From Mycobacterium avium subsp. avium (GTDB taxonomy: Bacteria > Actinomycetota > Actinomycetes > Mycobacteriales > Mycobacteriaceae), in assembly GCF_009741445.1 (NCBI RefSeq), contig NZ_CP046507.1, positions 186,001 through 250,000 of the forward strand: a DNA stretch of 64,000 nucleotides, in the 5' to 3' direction. The notes below the pieces were generated by a model. That model saw only the letters and a program-made list of their open reading frames with translations. It had not been told where the DNA came from and did not search any database. The first letter of the stretch is position 1. Each line of letters opens with the position of its first letter. A program made the translations under genes and the position numbers. Below, piece by piece: positions 26,438 through 35,085 of the stretch.

Positions 26438-27391
26438 TCAGCCCACCCGCCGCTGCGCGGACACGTAGAGGGTGGGCGGCATCGAATCCTGGGCCCCCTG
26501 CGGAACGCTGCGGCCGTAGCGGGCCATCAACTCCGCGAACGTCGCCGTCTCGACGTCCCACCCGCGCTCGCGCAGCCAGCTGTCGACCGGCGTGCGCTCC
26601 TCGGGATACCACAGGTCGTCGAAGTCGGTGATCTCGGCGTCGACCAGTTTGGCCGCCGCGGCGCGCATCCGCCGCATGTCCTCGCGCTGGCGGGCCAGCC
26701 GGTCGGGATCGGTGAATCCCGAGTCGGGCACGTTGGACGCCAGCCGACTGCCCGGCACGCTCAGCGCATCGATCCGCTCGAACAGCAGGTCCTGGGCCTG
26801 CGCCGGCAGGTAACGAACCAGCCCTTCGGCCGACCACACCGCCGGCCGCGAGGCGTCAAATCCAGCCTCCTGCAACGCTTTTGGCCAGTCCTGACGCAGA
26901 TCGATGGGCACGTTGACCAGTTCCGCCTTGGGCTGGGCGCCGTGCTCGCGCAACGTGGTCGACTTGAAATCCAGCACCTTGGGCTGGTCGAGCTCGTAGA
27001 CGACGGTGCCGTCCGGCCACGGCAGCCGCCAGCTGCGCGCGTCCAGGCCGGCGGCCAGGATCACCACCTGCCGCACTCCGGCGTCGGCCGCGGCGAGGAA
27101 GAACTCGTCGAAGAACGCGGTCCGGGTGGCCATGAAGTCGATCATCAGCTGCAGCCGGCCGCGCAGGTCCGGCTCGAGGTCGTCCGCCTTGGTCAGCAGC
27201 GCCGGGTCGGCATAGATGCTCCACATCCCCTTGCCGGCGGCCTCGACGAAAATGCGCGCGAACGGGTCGCTGATGAGCGGGTTTTCGCTTTCGGTCTCCG
27301 CCGCGCGGGCGGCGGCCACACCCAGTGCGGTGGCGCCCACGCTTTGGGTGATGTCCCAGGAATCGTTGTCGGTCCGCGGCATACCGGCCAT
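26438..27391 (-). CDS. LCMT-type SAM-dependent methyltransferase (Rv3767c-like)
   Basis: A 317-residue member of the large mycobacterial family of leucine carboxymethyltransferase-like enzymes. SAM motif [15 protein letters not shown] is followed by [13 protein letters not shown], the [10 protein letters not shown] segment and AEGLVRYLP, all in family order. The N-terminal [16 protein letters not shown] is also characteristic. Start is either ATG 27391 or ATG 27382; the latter gives the N-terminus seen in Rv3767c. Substrate unknown. Divergent from the kinase gene at 27473. Confidence 0.88.
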   Translation of the reverse strand: MAGMPRTDNDSWDITQSVGATALGVAAARAAETESENPLISDPFARIFVEAAGKGMWSIYADPALLTKADDLEPDLRGRLQLMIDFMATRTAFFDEFFLAAADAGVRQVVILAAGLDARSWRLPWPDGTVVYELDQPKVLDFKSTTLREHGAQPKAELVNVPIDLRQDWPKALQEAGFDASRPAVWSAEGLVRYLPAQAQDLLFERIDALSVPGSRLASNVPDSGFTDPDRLARQREDMRRMRAAAAKLVDAEITDFDDLWYPEERTPVDSWLRERGWDVETATFAELMARYGRSVPQGAQDSMPPTLYVSAQRRVG

Positions 27392-27412
27392 TGTTCCAGC
27401 CGCTGTCCTAGT

Positions 27413-27456
27413 CTTCTTCCCAGACGGTCGACGGCTTCTTCCCGGACGGTCGACAG
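27413..27456. repeat. 22-nt imperfect tandem repeat between divergent genes
   Basis: Units 27413-27434 and 27435-27456 agree at 20 of 22 positions and each holds GACGGTCGAC. They sit in the 81-nt gap between the methyltransferase and kinase genes, so they may be paired operator sites or a small VNTR. Confidence 0.7.
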
Positions 27457-27472
27457 GTTGCAAGGGAGTGCG

Positions 27473-28537
27473 ATGACGCCCACCTCACCCGAGGGCATGA
27501 CCGTGGACGCGGTGGATCTACCGGCGGTCGCCGACTGGATGTCGGCGCAGGGACTCGGCGAGGGCCCGCTGCACGACGTCGCCACCCTGACCGGTGGCAC
27601 CCAGAACGTCATGCTGCGGTTCAGCCGGGCCGGCCGGTCCTACGTGTTGCGCCGCGGGCCGCGGCACCTGCGCCCGCGCAGCAACAACGTGATTTTGCGG
27701 GAGACGAAAGTCCTTGCCGCCCTGGCTGGTTCGGATGTGCCCCACCCGCACCTGATCGCCGTGTGCGACGACCCCGGCGTGCTGGGCGACGCGGTGTTCT
27801 ATCTGATGGAACCGGTGGACGGATTCAACGCCGGCGAGGGGCTGCCACCGCTGCACGCCGGCAATCCGCAGGTGCGCCACCAGATGGGCCTGTCGATGGC
27901 CGACGCGCTGGCCAAGCTGGGCGCCGTCGACCACGTGGCCGTCGGCCTCGCCGACTTCGGCAAGCCGGAGGGCTTCCTGGAACGGCAGGTGCCGCGCTGG
28001 CTTTCGGAATTGGAGTCCTACAGCCAATACGACGGCTATCCCGGGCCGCAGATCCCCGGCATCGACCAGGTTTCGGCGTGGCTGGAGCAGCACCGGCCGG
28101 CGCACTGGACACCGGGCATCATGCACGGCGACTACCACGCGGCCAACGTGATGTTCTCCCGCACCGGGCCCGAGGTGGTCGCCATCGTCGACTGGGAGAT
28201 GTGCACGATCGGCGATCCGCTGCTGGACCTGGGCTGGCTGCTGGCCACCTGGCGCCAGCCGGACGGTTCGGCCGTGTTCAGCCACGCCCTGGGCGGCCAG
28301 GAGGGATTGGCCAGCACCGACGAGCTGTTCCGGCGCTATGCCGCCAACACCAGCCGCGACTTGTCGCACATCGCCTGGTACACCGTGCTGGCCTGCTTCA
28401 AGCTGGGCATCGTGATCGAGGGGACGCTGGCCCGGGCCTGCGCGGGCCAGGCCGAGAAGGAGGTCGGCGACCAATTGCACGCTGCCACGGTGCATTTGTT
28501 CGAGCGGGCGCTGCGACTCATCGACGAGCAGGGCTGA
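27473..28537 (+). CDS. ACAD10/11-type APH-like kinase
   Basis: A 354-residue phosphotransferase, the third paralogue in the window. [12 protein letters not shown] nucleotide loop, [14 protein letters not shown] catalytic loop and [15 protein letters not shown] metal site are all intact. ATG 27473 follows a GGGAG ribosome-binding sequence. A longer in-frame extension upstream would overlap the divergent methyltransferase and is not real. Likely acts on hydroxyacyl-CoA or a related small alcohol; not proven. Followed after 19 nt by the Thr-rich membrane protein gene. Confidence 0.85.
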   Translation: MTPTSPEGMTVDAVDLPAVADWMSAQGLGEGPLHDVATLTGGTQNVMLRFSRAGRSYVLRRGPRHLRPRSNNVILRETKVLAALAGSDVPHPHLIAVCDDPGVLGDAVFYLMEPVDGFNAGEGLPPLHAGNPQVRHQMGLSMADALAKLGAVDHVAVGLADFGKPEGFLERQVPRWLSELESYSQYDGYPGPQIPGIDQVSAWLEQHRPAHWTPGIMHGDYHAANVMFSRTGPEVVAIVDWEMCTIGDPLLDLGWLLATWRQPDGSAVFSHALGGQEGLASTDELFRRYAANTSRDLSHIAWYTVLACFKLGIVIEGTLARACAGQAEKEVGDQLHAATVHLFERALRLIDEQG

Positions 28538-28556
28538 GCGTCTAACATCTTCTTTC

Positions 28557-29075
28557 GTGCCGCCCTATCCCGAGGAACCGGACTACTACTCCGAGCCCAC
28601 CCAGGCCGCCCGATACGGCGGCGGGTACGGCGAGTACGGCGGGTATGAGGACCGCCCGCCGCCGGAGCCGCCGACGCCCTGGTATCGCCGCCCGGCGGCG
28701 CTGGTCGCCTTCGGCGCGCTCGGGGTGCTGCTGCTCGGCGCGGTCGTCTTCGCCGCGGTCAAGCTGGCGACGAGTTCCCCGGCGCACGGCCCGGCGGCGA
28801 CCACCACGACGACGACTCCGTCCACCACCACGCCGGTGACCACCACGACCCACGAACCCCGGCACCACGGCGGCGGTGGCGCCCCGGCGCCGACCCAGAC
28901 GGTGACCGAGACCGTCCCGCCGTCGAGCACCGACACCCCCACCACGACCGAGCCGCCCAGCACGGTCACGGTGTCGCCGAGCACCGAGACGAGCACGGTC
29001 ACCCAAACCGTGACCGAACCGCCGCGGCGGGGACCGTACGGCGGCCCATTCGGCGGGCCGTTCGGTGGGCGTTGA
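28557..29075 (+). CDS. single-pass membrane protein with Thr/Pro-rich exterior
   Basis: A 172-residue protein: cytosolic Tyr/Gly/Pro-rich N-terminus (residues 1-45), one transmembrane helix (about 48-72), then a mucin-like exterior of Thr, Ser and Pro (TTTTTTPSTTT; TVTETVPPSS) and a final GGPFGGPFGG repeat. The Thr/Pro tract is a likely site for protein O-mannosylation. A TAACAT hexamer 8 nt before the GTG suggests a leaderless start. No known domain. Ends 25 nt before tRNA-Arg on the other strand. Confidence 0.7.
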   Translation: MPPYPEEPDYYSEPTQAARYGGGYGEYGGYEDRPPPEPPTPWYRRPAALVAFGALGVLLLGAVVFAAVKLATSSPAHGPAATTTTTTPSTTTPVTTTTHEPRHHGGGGAPAPTQTVTETVPPSSTDTPTTTEPPSTVTVSPSTETSTVTQTVTEPPRRGPYGGPFGGPFGGR

Positions 29076-29099
29076 CGCGAAGAAAGCTGACTGAAAAAG

Positions 29100-29172
29100 C
29101 GCGCCCGAAGGGATTCGAACCCCTAACCTTCTGATCCGTAGTCAGATGCTCTATCCGTTGAGCTACGGGCGC
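29100..29172 (-). tRNA. tRNA-Arg (ACG)
   Basis: A 73-nt tRNA on the minus strand; acceptor GCGCCCG (29172-29166) pairs with 29101-29107, the T arm contains GGTTCGAATCC, and the anticodon loop CTACGGA gives ACG. CCA is not encoded. A34 of this tRNA is the target of TadA, also encoded in this window. Confidence 0.95.
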
Positions 29173-29206
29173 CTGTCTTCAGTTGTGGTTCCGCTAGGGG
29201 ACCCAG

Positions 29207-29295
29207 CGGAGGCGAGAGGATTTGAACCTCCGGTCCCCTTGAAGGGGGACAACTCATTAGCAGTGAGCCCCATTCGGCCGCTCTGGCACGCCTCC
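29207..29295 (-). tRNA. tRNA-Ser (GCT)
   Basis: An 89-nt type II tRNA; acceptor GGAGGCG (29295-29289) pairs with 29208-29214, a long variable arm is built from TGTCCCCC and GGGGACC, and the anticodon loop CTGCTAA gives GCT. CCA is not encoded. It follows the tRNA-Arg by 34 nt in the same orientation. Confidence 0.95.
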
Positions 29296-29347
29296 CTTGG
29301 ACTTTCCGAGGGTACCGACCCCTTTCCGGTCTCGCGGAACCGGCCAT

Positions 29348-29372
29348 ACTGTACACAGTGGGGACATAAACT
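29348..29372 (+). promoter_or_regulatory. putative hisC2 promoter with inverted repeat
   Basis: TAAACT (29367-29372) lies 6 nt before the hisC2 GTG, consistent with a leaderless transcript. ACTGT-AC-ACAGT (29348-29359) is an inverted repeat in the -35/-10 spacer and could be an operator. Confidence 0.4.
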
Positions 29373-29378
29373 GTCGAA

Positions 29379-30446
29379 GTGACCGCCCGCCTGCGCCCCG
29401 AACTGGCCGGACTGCCAGTGTATGTGCCCGGCAAGAACGTGCCGGGGTCCATCAAACTGGCCAGCAACGAGACCGTGTACGGCCCGCTGCCCAGCGTGCA
29501 TGCGGCGATCGAGCGCGCGGTAGCCATCGTCAACCGCTACCCGGACAACGCGTGCGTGGACCTCAAGGCGGCGCTGGCGATGCACCTGGGTTCCGATGTC
29601 GCCCCCGAGCAGATCGCGGTCGGCAGCGGCTCGGTCACGTTGTGCCAGCAGCTGGTTCAGATCACCTCCGCAGCCGGTGACGAGGTGATGATGGGCTGGC
29701 GCAGCTTCGAGTGCTACCTGCCCATCGTCCAGGTGGCCGGCGCGATCGCCGTCAAGGTTCCGTTGCGCGAGCACACCTACGACCTGGACGCTATGCTCGC
29801 CGCGATCACCGACCGCACCCGGTTGATCTTCGTGTGCAACCCGAACAACCCGACCTCCACCGTCGTCGACCCGGACGCTCTGGTCCGCTTCGTGGACGCG
29901 GTGCCGGCGGACATCCTGATCGCCATCGACGAGGCCTACGTCGAATACATCCGCGACGGCCTGCTGCCCAACAGCCTGGAGCTGGCCCTGAGCCGCTCGA
30001 ATGTCGTTGTGCTGCGGACCTTTTCGAAGGCATACGGGCTGGCGGGGCTGCGGGTCGGCTACGCGATCGGTCATCCCGAACTGATCACCGCGCTGGACAA
30101 GGTGGTGATGCCGTTCGCCGTCACCAACGTCGCGCAGGCCGCCGCCATCGCGTCACTGGAGGCCTCCGGCGAGCTGATGGCCCGCACCGACGCGCTGGTC
30201 GCCGAGCGCACCCGGGTCAGCACCACCCTGCGCGACGCCGGATTCGAGCTACCGCCCTCGCAGGCGAACTTCCTCTGGCTGCCGCTCGGGTCGCGCACCG
30301 AGGATTTCGTGCAGGAGGCCGCGAACGCGCGCTTGGTGGTGCGTCCGTTCGCGTCCGAGGGCGTCCGTGTCACCATTGGGGCGCCGGCCGAAAACGACGC
30401 CCTGTTGCAATTCGCCTGCGATTGGATCGCCCGCACCGAACGCTGA
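29379..30446 (+). CDS. hisC2: histidinol-phosphate/aromatic aminotransferase
   Basis: A 355-residue fold-type I PLP aminotransferase, homologue of Rv3772. Visible: LASNET, CNPNNPT, IDEAYVEY (PLP-binding Asp/Tyr), TFSKAYGLAGLRVGY with the PLP lysine, and a C-terminal VRPFASEGVRVTIG with the carboxylate-binding Arg. M. tuberculosis HisC2/Pat transaminates aromatic keto acids, so it would complement tyrA in tyrosine synthesis. GTG start, leaderless. Confidence 0.9.
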   Translation: MTARLRPELAGLPVYVPGKNVPGSIKLASNETVYGPLPSVHAAIERAVAIVNRYPDNACVDLKAALAMHLGSDVAPEQIAVGSGSVTLCQQLVQITSAAGDEVMMGWRSFECYLPIVQVAGAIAVKVPLREHTYDLDAMLAAITDRTRLIFVCNPNNPTSTVVDPDALVRFVDAVPADILIAIDEAYVEYIRDGLLPNSLELALSRSNVVVLRTFSKAYGLAGLRVGYAIGHPELITALDKVVMPFAVTNVAQAAAIASLEASGELMARTDALVAERTRVSTTLRDAGFELPPSQANFLWLPLGSRTEDFVQEAANARLVVRPFASEGVRVTIGAPAENDALLQFACDWIARTER

Positions 30447-30456
30447 GGAGTCACCC

Positions 30457-30918
30457 GTGGACCTCGCCCGCAAGAAGTTCACCGAGTTCAAAGAGCGCAG
30501 CGGCGACATCCCGGACAGTGAGCTCGACGACTTCTGGGCGGAACTCGCGCCCGCGACCATCGAGGAAATGCTGGGCGAGTGGAAGGGCGGCGAATTCCGC
30601 ACCGGCCACAAGATGAACGGCCAGCTGGAAAAGGCCGGATGGTTCGGCAAGACCTTCAAATCCGCGCGCGATGTGCAGCCGCTGGTCTGCCTGGACGCCG
30701 ACGGGAACAAGTTCTCCAACGTCGAGCTGGGCAAGGGGGAGGCCAGCCTGTGGCTGGAGGAGTTCCGCGGCGAGGTCACCGCGACCATGGTCTACGACGG
30801 GCAGCCGGTGCACGATCACTTCAAGAAGATCGACGACAACGCCGTGATGGGCATCATGAACGGCAAGGGCGTGCGCGACAACGGCAAGTACTACTACTTC
30901 TACCTAGAGCGGGTCTAG
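30457..30918 (+). CDS. GXWXG/DUF4334 domain protein
   Basis: A 153-residue cytosolic protein with a GEWKGGEF motif in the first third (the GXWXG signature), a middle LVCLDADGNKFSN segment and C-terminal DDNAVMGIMNGKG...YYYFYLERV, as in GXWXG-DUF4334 proteins. GAGGAG lies 5-6 nt before the GTG at 30457, 10 nt after the hisC2 stop, so it is co-transcribed with hisC2. Function is unknown; the fold is thought to bind small hydrophobic ligands. Confidence 0.75.
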   Translation: MDLARKKFTEFKERSGDIPDSELDDFWAELAPATIEEMLGEWKGGEFRTGHKMNGQLEKAGWFGKTFKSARDVQPLVCLDADGNKFSNVELGKGEASLWLEEFRGEVTATMVYDGQPVHDHFKKIDDNAVMGIMNGKGVRDNGKYYYFYLERV

Positions 30919-30920
30919 GG

Positions 30921-30990
30921 CCTTCGCCGAGCGTGCACTGGCCGCGAAAAAACACGCCGGATTTCGCACTGAATGCACGTTCGGTGAAGG
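30921..30990. repeat. imperfect inverted repeat between convergent genes
   Basis: Arms 30921-30937 and 30974-30990 are 17 nt each and pair at all but two positions, which are G-U wobbles in RNA. The loop is 36 nt and A-rich. It lies between two convergent stop codons, so it could act as a two-way terminator; its sequence also looks like a dispersed palindromic repeat. Confidence 0.65.
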
Positions 30991-30998
30991 CGTCGCGC

Positions 30999-31586
30999 TT
31001 AGCGAGCCGGGTTGCGGCCGGTGAACGCGACCAGCTTGGTCAACGCATCGGCGTCGGCGGGCACCTCGACCGGGTCGTCGAACCCGGCCTGACCGCGCAC
31101 CTCGGGACGGATGACCCGGTGCGCCAGCCCCAGCACGTATTCGGCCAACGGCTCGGGCGCCCGGGCGTCGCGGCCCACCGCCCGCGCGTAATCCCAAGCG
31201 TGGACCAGCAATTCGAGCGCCAGAATGGCGCAGGCATTTCTGGCCGGCATCTCACCGCCGCCGAACGACACGGTGCCGTCCAGACCCCGCTGCCGCCAGG
31301 CGTCCAGGGCGGGGCGGGCCACCGCGATCACCCGGCGTTCCACCGAGTCCGCGCTGTCCGCATGGTCCGGGAAATCGGCGCCGGCCATGCCGCCCAGCGC
31401 CTCGAGCGACTTGAGCAGATGGTCCGTCAACCGCGTCACGTCGAACTGCGCGCACGGGGTCGGGCGGGGCATGTCGTCGGCGGCGATGGGGTGCAGCACC
31501 TGCTGCATCACCCGCAGCGCCGCCTCGGCGCCGTCCAGCTCGTCGGTCGGCGGGGAGTCCGGTCCGGGTCGCAAATCAGGAGCCAT
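30999..31586 (-). CDS. TIGR03086/maleylpyruvate isomerase-like protein
   Basis: A 195-residue DinB-like four-helix protein. Markers are the N-terminal HPIAADDMPRPTPCAQFDVTRLTDHLL (the conserved PTPC..W/F segment with metal His) and the later ELLVHAWDYARA with the second His. Length matches Rv3773c from ATG 31586; an upstream in-frame ATG at 31622 would overlap echA21. Family members use mycothiol or a metal; the reaction here is unknown. Divergent from echA21 with 23 nt between starts. Confidence 0.82.
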   Translation of the reverse strand: MAPDLRPGPDSPPTDELDGAEAALRVMQQVLHPIAADDMPRPTPCAQFDVTRLTDHLLKSLEALGGMAGADFPDHADSADSVERRVIAVARPALDAWRQRGLDGTVSFGGGEMPARNACAILALELLVHAWDYARAVGRDARAPEPLAEYVLGLAHRVIRPEVRGQAGFDDPVEVPADADALTKLVAFTGRNPAR

Positions 31587-31597
31587 GTTCGCCACGC

Positions 31598-31603
31598 TAC
31601 GGT
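31598..31603 (+). promoter_or_regulatory. putative -10, leaderless echA21
   Basis: TACGGT ends 6 nt before the echA21 ATG (31610). With only 23 nt between the divergent starts, this promoter overlaps the 5' end of the opposite transcript. Confidence 0.35.
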
Positions 31604-31609
31604 CTCGAT

Positions 31610-32434
31610 ATGGCGCAAGCATACGAATCGGTCACCGTGGAGAAGAAGGGCCACGTCGCTCAGGTGACGCTGATCGGCCCGGGCAAGGGTAACGCGATGG
31701 GGCCGGCCTTCTGGTCCGAGCTGCCCGAGCTGTTCGAAACGCTGGACGCCGACCCCGAGGTGCGGGCCATCGTGCTGACCGGTTCCGGCAAGAACTTCAG
31801 CTACGGCCTGGACGTGCCGGCGATGGGCGGATCGTTCACCCCGCTGCTGTCGGGCGACGCGCTGGCCGGGCCGCGCGCCGTCTTCCACCGCGAGGTCAAG
31901 CGGATGCAGGGCGCGATCACCGCCGTCGCCGACTGCCGCACCCCCACCATCGCGTCGGTGCACGGCTGGTGCATCGGCGGCGGCGTCGACCTCATCTCGG
32001 CGGTCGACATCCGCTACGCCAGCGCCGACGCCAAGTTCTCGGTGCGCGAGGTCAAGCTGGCCATCGTCGCCGACGTCGGCAGCCTGGCCCGGCTGCCGTA
32101 CATCCTCAACGACGGCCACCTGCGCGAGCTCGCGCTGACCGGCAAGGACATCGACGCCGCCCGCGCCGAGAAGATCGGGCTGGTCAACGACGTGTACGCC
32201 GACGCCGACGCGTGCCTGGCCGCCGCGCATGCCACGGCCGCGGAGATCGCCGCCAACCCCCCGCTGACCGTGCACGGCATCAAGGATGTCCTCGACCAGC
32301 AGCGCGCTTCGGCCGTCGCCGAGAGCCTGCGCTACGTGGCCGCCTGGAACGCGGCCTTCCTGCCGTCCAAGGACCTCACCGAGGGCATCGCGGCGACGTT
32401 CGAGAAGCGGCCGGCGCAGTTCACCGGCGAGTAA
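31610..32434 (+). CDS. echA21: enoyl-CoA hydratase/isomerase
   Basis: A 274-residue crotonase: oxyanion-hole segments GSGKNFSYGLD and SVHGWCIGGGVDLI, the downstream VDIRYAS and the C-terminal helix. In the GGGVDL stretch and near 'REVKLAIVADVG' the acidic residues expected for isomerase/hydratase chemistry are present (Asp, Glu). Matches Rv3774. The following lipE starts 19 nt later. Confidence 0.88.
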   Translation: MAQAYESVTVEKKGHVAQVTLIGPGKGNAMGPAFWSELPELFETLDADPEVRAIVLTGSGKNFSYGLDVPAMGGSFTPLLSGDALAGPRAVFHREVKRMQGAITAVADCRTPTIASVHGWCIGGGVDLISAVDIRYASADAKFSVREVKLAIVADVGSLARLPYILNDGHLRELALTGKDIDAARAEKIGLVNDVYADADACLAAAHATAAEIAANPPLTVHGIKDVLDQQRASAVAESLRYVAAWNAAFLPSKDLTEGIAATFEKRPAQFTGE

Positions 32435-32440
32435 GACACG

Positions 32441-32446
32441 TACCCT
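32441..32446 (+). promoter_or_regulatory. putative -10, leaderless lipE
   Basis: TACCCT ends 7 nt before the lipE GTG (32454), and no Shine-Dalgarno sequence is visible, so lipE may have its own leaderless transcript in addition to read-through from echA21. Confidence 0.35.
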
Positions 32447-32453
32447 CGCTGAG

Positions 32454-33698
32454 GTGACGACCCCGACTCTCGACGGCAAGATCCGCCTGCCCGCCGATCT
32501 GGACGCGGTGACGACGATCGGCGCCGAGGACCACTCCGAGATCGACGCCGCCGCCGTCGACCGGATCTGGGCGGCCGGCCGGCACTGGTATCAGGGCGGC
32601 TTCCATCCGGCCATCCAGTTGTGCATCCGCCGGCACGGACGTGTGGTGCTCAACCGCGCCATCGGGCACGGCTGGGGCAACGCGCCCACCGACCCGCCCG
32701 ACGCCGAGAAGATCCCGGTCACACCGGACACACCGTTTTGCGTCTACTCGGCGGCCAAGGGGATCGCGGCCACCGTGGTGCACATGCTCGTCGAGCGCGG
32801 CGTCTTCTCCCTCGACGACCGGGTCTGCGACTACATCCCCACGTTCACCAGTCACGGCAAACACCGGATCACCATCCGGCACGTGATGACGCACAGCGCC
32901 GGGCTGCCCTTCCCCACCGGACCGCGCCCCGACGTCACCCGCGCCGACGACCACGAGTACGCGCAGCAGAAGCTGGGCGAGCTGCGGCCCCTCTACCGGC
33001 CCGGGCTGTTCCACATGTACCACGCGCTCACCTGGGGCCCACTGGTGCGCGAGATCGTATATGCGGCCACCGGCAAGGAGATTCGCGAGATCCTGGCCAC
33101 CGAGATCCTCGACCCGCTGGGCTTCCGCTGGACCAACTTCGGTGTCGCCAAGCAGGACGTGCCGTTGGTCGCGCCGAGTCACGCCACCGGGCGCACCCTG
33201 CCCCCCGTGGTGGCGCAGATCTTCCGCAAGGCGATCGGCGGAACCGTGCACGAGATGATCCCCTACACCAACTCGCCGATGTTCTTGACGACCATCATTC
33301 CGTCGTCCAACACCGTGTCGACCGCACACGAGATGTCGCGGTTCGCCGAGATCTGGCGCCGCGGAGGCGAACTCGACGGCGTGCGGGTGATCAGCCCGGA
33401 GACCATGTACCACGCCGTAGCCGAATGCCGAAGGCTGCGACCGGATTTCGCGGTCGGGCTGCAGCCGGCGCGGTGGGGCACCGGGTTCATCCTGGGCACC
33501 AACCGGTGGGGGCCGTTCGGGCGCAACGCGCCGCACGCGTTCGGCAGCCTGGGGCTGACCAACATCGCGATCTGGGCCGATCCCGCGCGCGGCCTGGCGG
33601 CCGGCGTCATCAGCAGCGGCAAACCCGGACGCGACCCGGAAGCGCGCCGGTACACAGCGCTGATGGACACGATCACCGCCGCCATCCCCCGCGATTGA
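32454..33698 (+). CDS. lipE: beta-lactamase-fold esterase/lipase LipE
   Basis: A 414-residue serine hydrolase of the class C beta-lactamase/EstB type. The catalytic SxxK is in YSAAKG (about residue 100) and THSAGLP, YHALTWG (second motif Tyr) and a Gly-rich third motif FGSLG follow. Length matches Rv3775. GTG 32454 is chosen because an earlier in-frame start would lie inside echA21. M. tuberculosis LipE has been discussed in sterol metabolism; not visible here. Confidence 0.87.
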   Translation: MTTPTLDGKIRLPADLDAVTTIGAEDHSEIDAAAVDRIWAAGRHWYQGGFHPAIQLCIRRHGRVVLNRAIGHGWGNAPTDPPDAEKIPVTPDTPFCVYSAAKGIAATVVHMLVERGVFSLDDRVCDYIPTFTSHGKHRITIRHVMTHSAGLPFPTGPRPDVTRADDHEYAQQKLGELRPLYRPGLFHMYHALTWGPLVREIVYAATGKEIREILATEILDPLGFRWTNFGVAKQDVPLVAPSHATGRTLPPVVAQIFRKAIGGTVHEMIPYTNSPMFLTTIIPSSNTVSTAHEMSRFAEIWRRGGELDGVRVISPETMYHAVAECRRLRPDFAVGLQPARWGTGFILGTNRWGPFGRNAPHAFGSLGLTNIAIWADPARGLAAGVISSGKPGRDPEARRYTALMDTITAAIPRD

Positions 33699-33726
33699 CG
33701 CCCGCGGCAGTGGGAACACTGCCGCC

Positions 33727-33918
33727 ATGGCTACCTATCGAGTTCTCAACCCGAAGGGCGACGTCGTCGCGACCAAAGACATCGAAAGCGCCGACAAAGC
33801 ACACGCCTGGTTCGCCGACCAGAAGGTCGAAGGCAACGAGCTGGGTTGGCGCATGGAAGTCGAGCACGACGGGCAGTGGCACTTCTTCGACGACAGCGAG
33901 GGAGACCGGAGCTACTAG
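33727..33918 (+). CDS. 63-residue hypothetical protein
   Basis: A small acidic cytosolic protein beginning MATYRVLNPKGDVV and ending in a WHFFDDSEGD segment. The aromatic/acidic alternation suggests a single alpha/beta fold. It starts 28 nt after lipE and ends 40 nt before the baeRF gene, all co-directional. I do not recognise it; codon use is like its neighbours, which supports a gene. Confidence 0.6.
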   Translation: MATYRVLNPKGDVVATKDIESADKAHAWFADQKVEGNELGWRMEVEHDGQWHFFDDSEGDRSY

Positions 33919-33958
33919 GGCGGGTTTGTGCCCCGGCAAGCCGGGCAACCACTAAAGC

Positions 33959-35077
33959 ATGGACTCGCAACGCTTCCGCAAACTGCTGGATGCACCGGGG
34001 CCGTTCGTTTCGGTGTATTTCGACGACTCGCACGACACCCACGACGCCGAGGCTCAACTCGAGCTCAAGTGGCGCGCGATCAGAGAAGACCTGGAACGCC
34101 GCGGCGTCGGCGCGCCGATCGTCGCCGGCATCGAGGACGCGGTGATGAACCTGCGCCCGCCGATCGGGCGCAGCGGGCGGGCGGTGATCGCGGGCGCCGA
34201 CGGCGTGCTGATCAACGAGCACTTGGCCCGCCCGGCGGCCACCACCATATTGCGGGTGTCCGAATTGCCTTATCTGGTACCGATTTTGGAGCAGAGCTTT
34301 GACCACCCCGACTATGTGCTGGTGGTGGTGGACCACAGCGACGCCGACATCACCACCCACATCGGCGGCACGCTGCGCAGCGAGACCGTCGACGGCGCCG
34401 GCTACCCGGTGCACAAGGCGGCCGGCGCCGAGACCGCCGGATACGGCGACCCGCAGTTGCGCACCGAGGAGGCCGCCCGCAAGAACGTCCGCGCCGCCGC
34501 CGACCGCGTCGCCGAACTGGCCGACGACAAGGCGATCGACGTGATCTTCGTGGTCGGCGAGGTGCGCTCGCGCTCGGACCTGCTGGCCGCGCTACCGGAA
34601 CGGCTGCACGACCGCGCCGTGACACTCGAGGTCGGGGCGCGGCACAGCGGCCACGACTTCACCGAGATCGAGCGGGCCATCGAGGCCGAGTTCGTCAAAC
34701 GTCAGCTGCGCGCCATCGACGATGCCGCACAGCGGTTTACCGCCGAGATCGGGCGGCAATCGGGGCTGGCGGCCCAGGGGCTCGACGCAGTTTGCTCGGC
34801 GCTGCGTCAGGGCGCGGTGGAAACGCTGATCATCGGTGACATCGGTGACGCCACCGTGGTCGCCGACGAGGGCCTGACCACCGTCGCCCCCAACGAGAAC
34901 GTGCTGTCCGAGCAGGGCGCCGCCCCGGCCAGGACGCTGCGCGCCGACGAGGCGCTGCCGTTCTCCGCGATCAAGGTGGGCGCCAACCTGGTGCGCACCG
35001 ACGAGCGGATCGCCCCGGCCGACGGGGTGGGCGCGGTGCTGCGCTACGCACCGACGCTGCACCAAAGCGTCGAGTGA
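33959..35077 (+). CDS. Vms1/baeRF-like (Rv2629-type) protein
   Basis: A 372-residue cytosolic protein of the bacterial/archaeal eRF1-like family that includes Rv2629. The VSVYFDDSHDTHDAEAQLELKWR N-terminus and the C-terminal Rossmann-like half with the repeated DD motif and GAVETLIIGDIG (eRF1 domain 3-like) are typical. Homologues in eukaryotes (Vms1) cleave peptidyl-tRNA on stalled ribosomes; in mycobacteria a role in ribosome hibernation or dormancy has been proposed. The activity here is inferred. Confidence 0.8.
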   Translation: MDSQRFRKLLDAPGPFVSVYFDDSHDTHDAEAQLELKWRAIREDLERRGVGAPIVAGIEDAVMNLRPPIGRSGRAVIAGADGVLINEHLARPAATTILRVSELPYLVPILEQSFDHPDYVLVVVDHSDADITTHIGGTLRSETVDGAGYPVHKAAGAETAGYGDPQLRTEEAARKNVRAAADRVAELADDKAIDVIFVVGEVRSRSDLLAALPERLHDRAVTLEVGARHSGHDFTEIERAIEAEFVKRQLRAIDDAAQRFTAEIGRQSGLAAQGLDAVCSALRQGAVETLIIGDIGDATVVADEGLTTVAPNENVLSEQGAAPARTLRADEALPFSAIKVGANLVRTDERIAPADGVGAVLRYAPTLHQSVE

Positions 35078-35085
35078 GCGCGCGG

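Noticed and set aside
26399..27472. Long upstream extension of the kinase gene at 27473
   Set aside because: It is antisense to the methyltransferase, whose motifs are convincing, and a good ribosome site precedes ATG 27473.
28800..29070. Possible CRISPR or VNTR array in the Thr-rich gene
   Set aside because: Repeats are only runs of Thr and Pro codons without regular spacers; they are low-complexity coding sequence.
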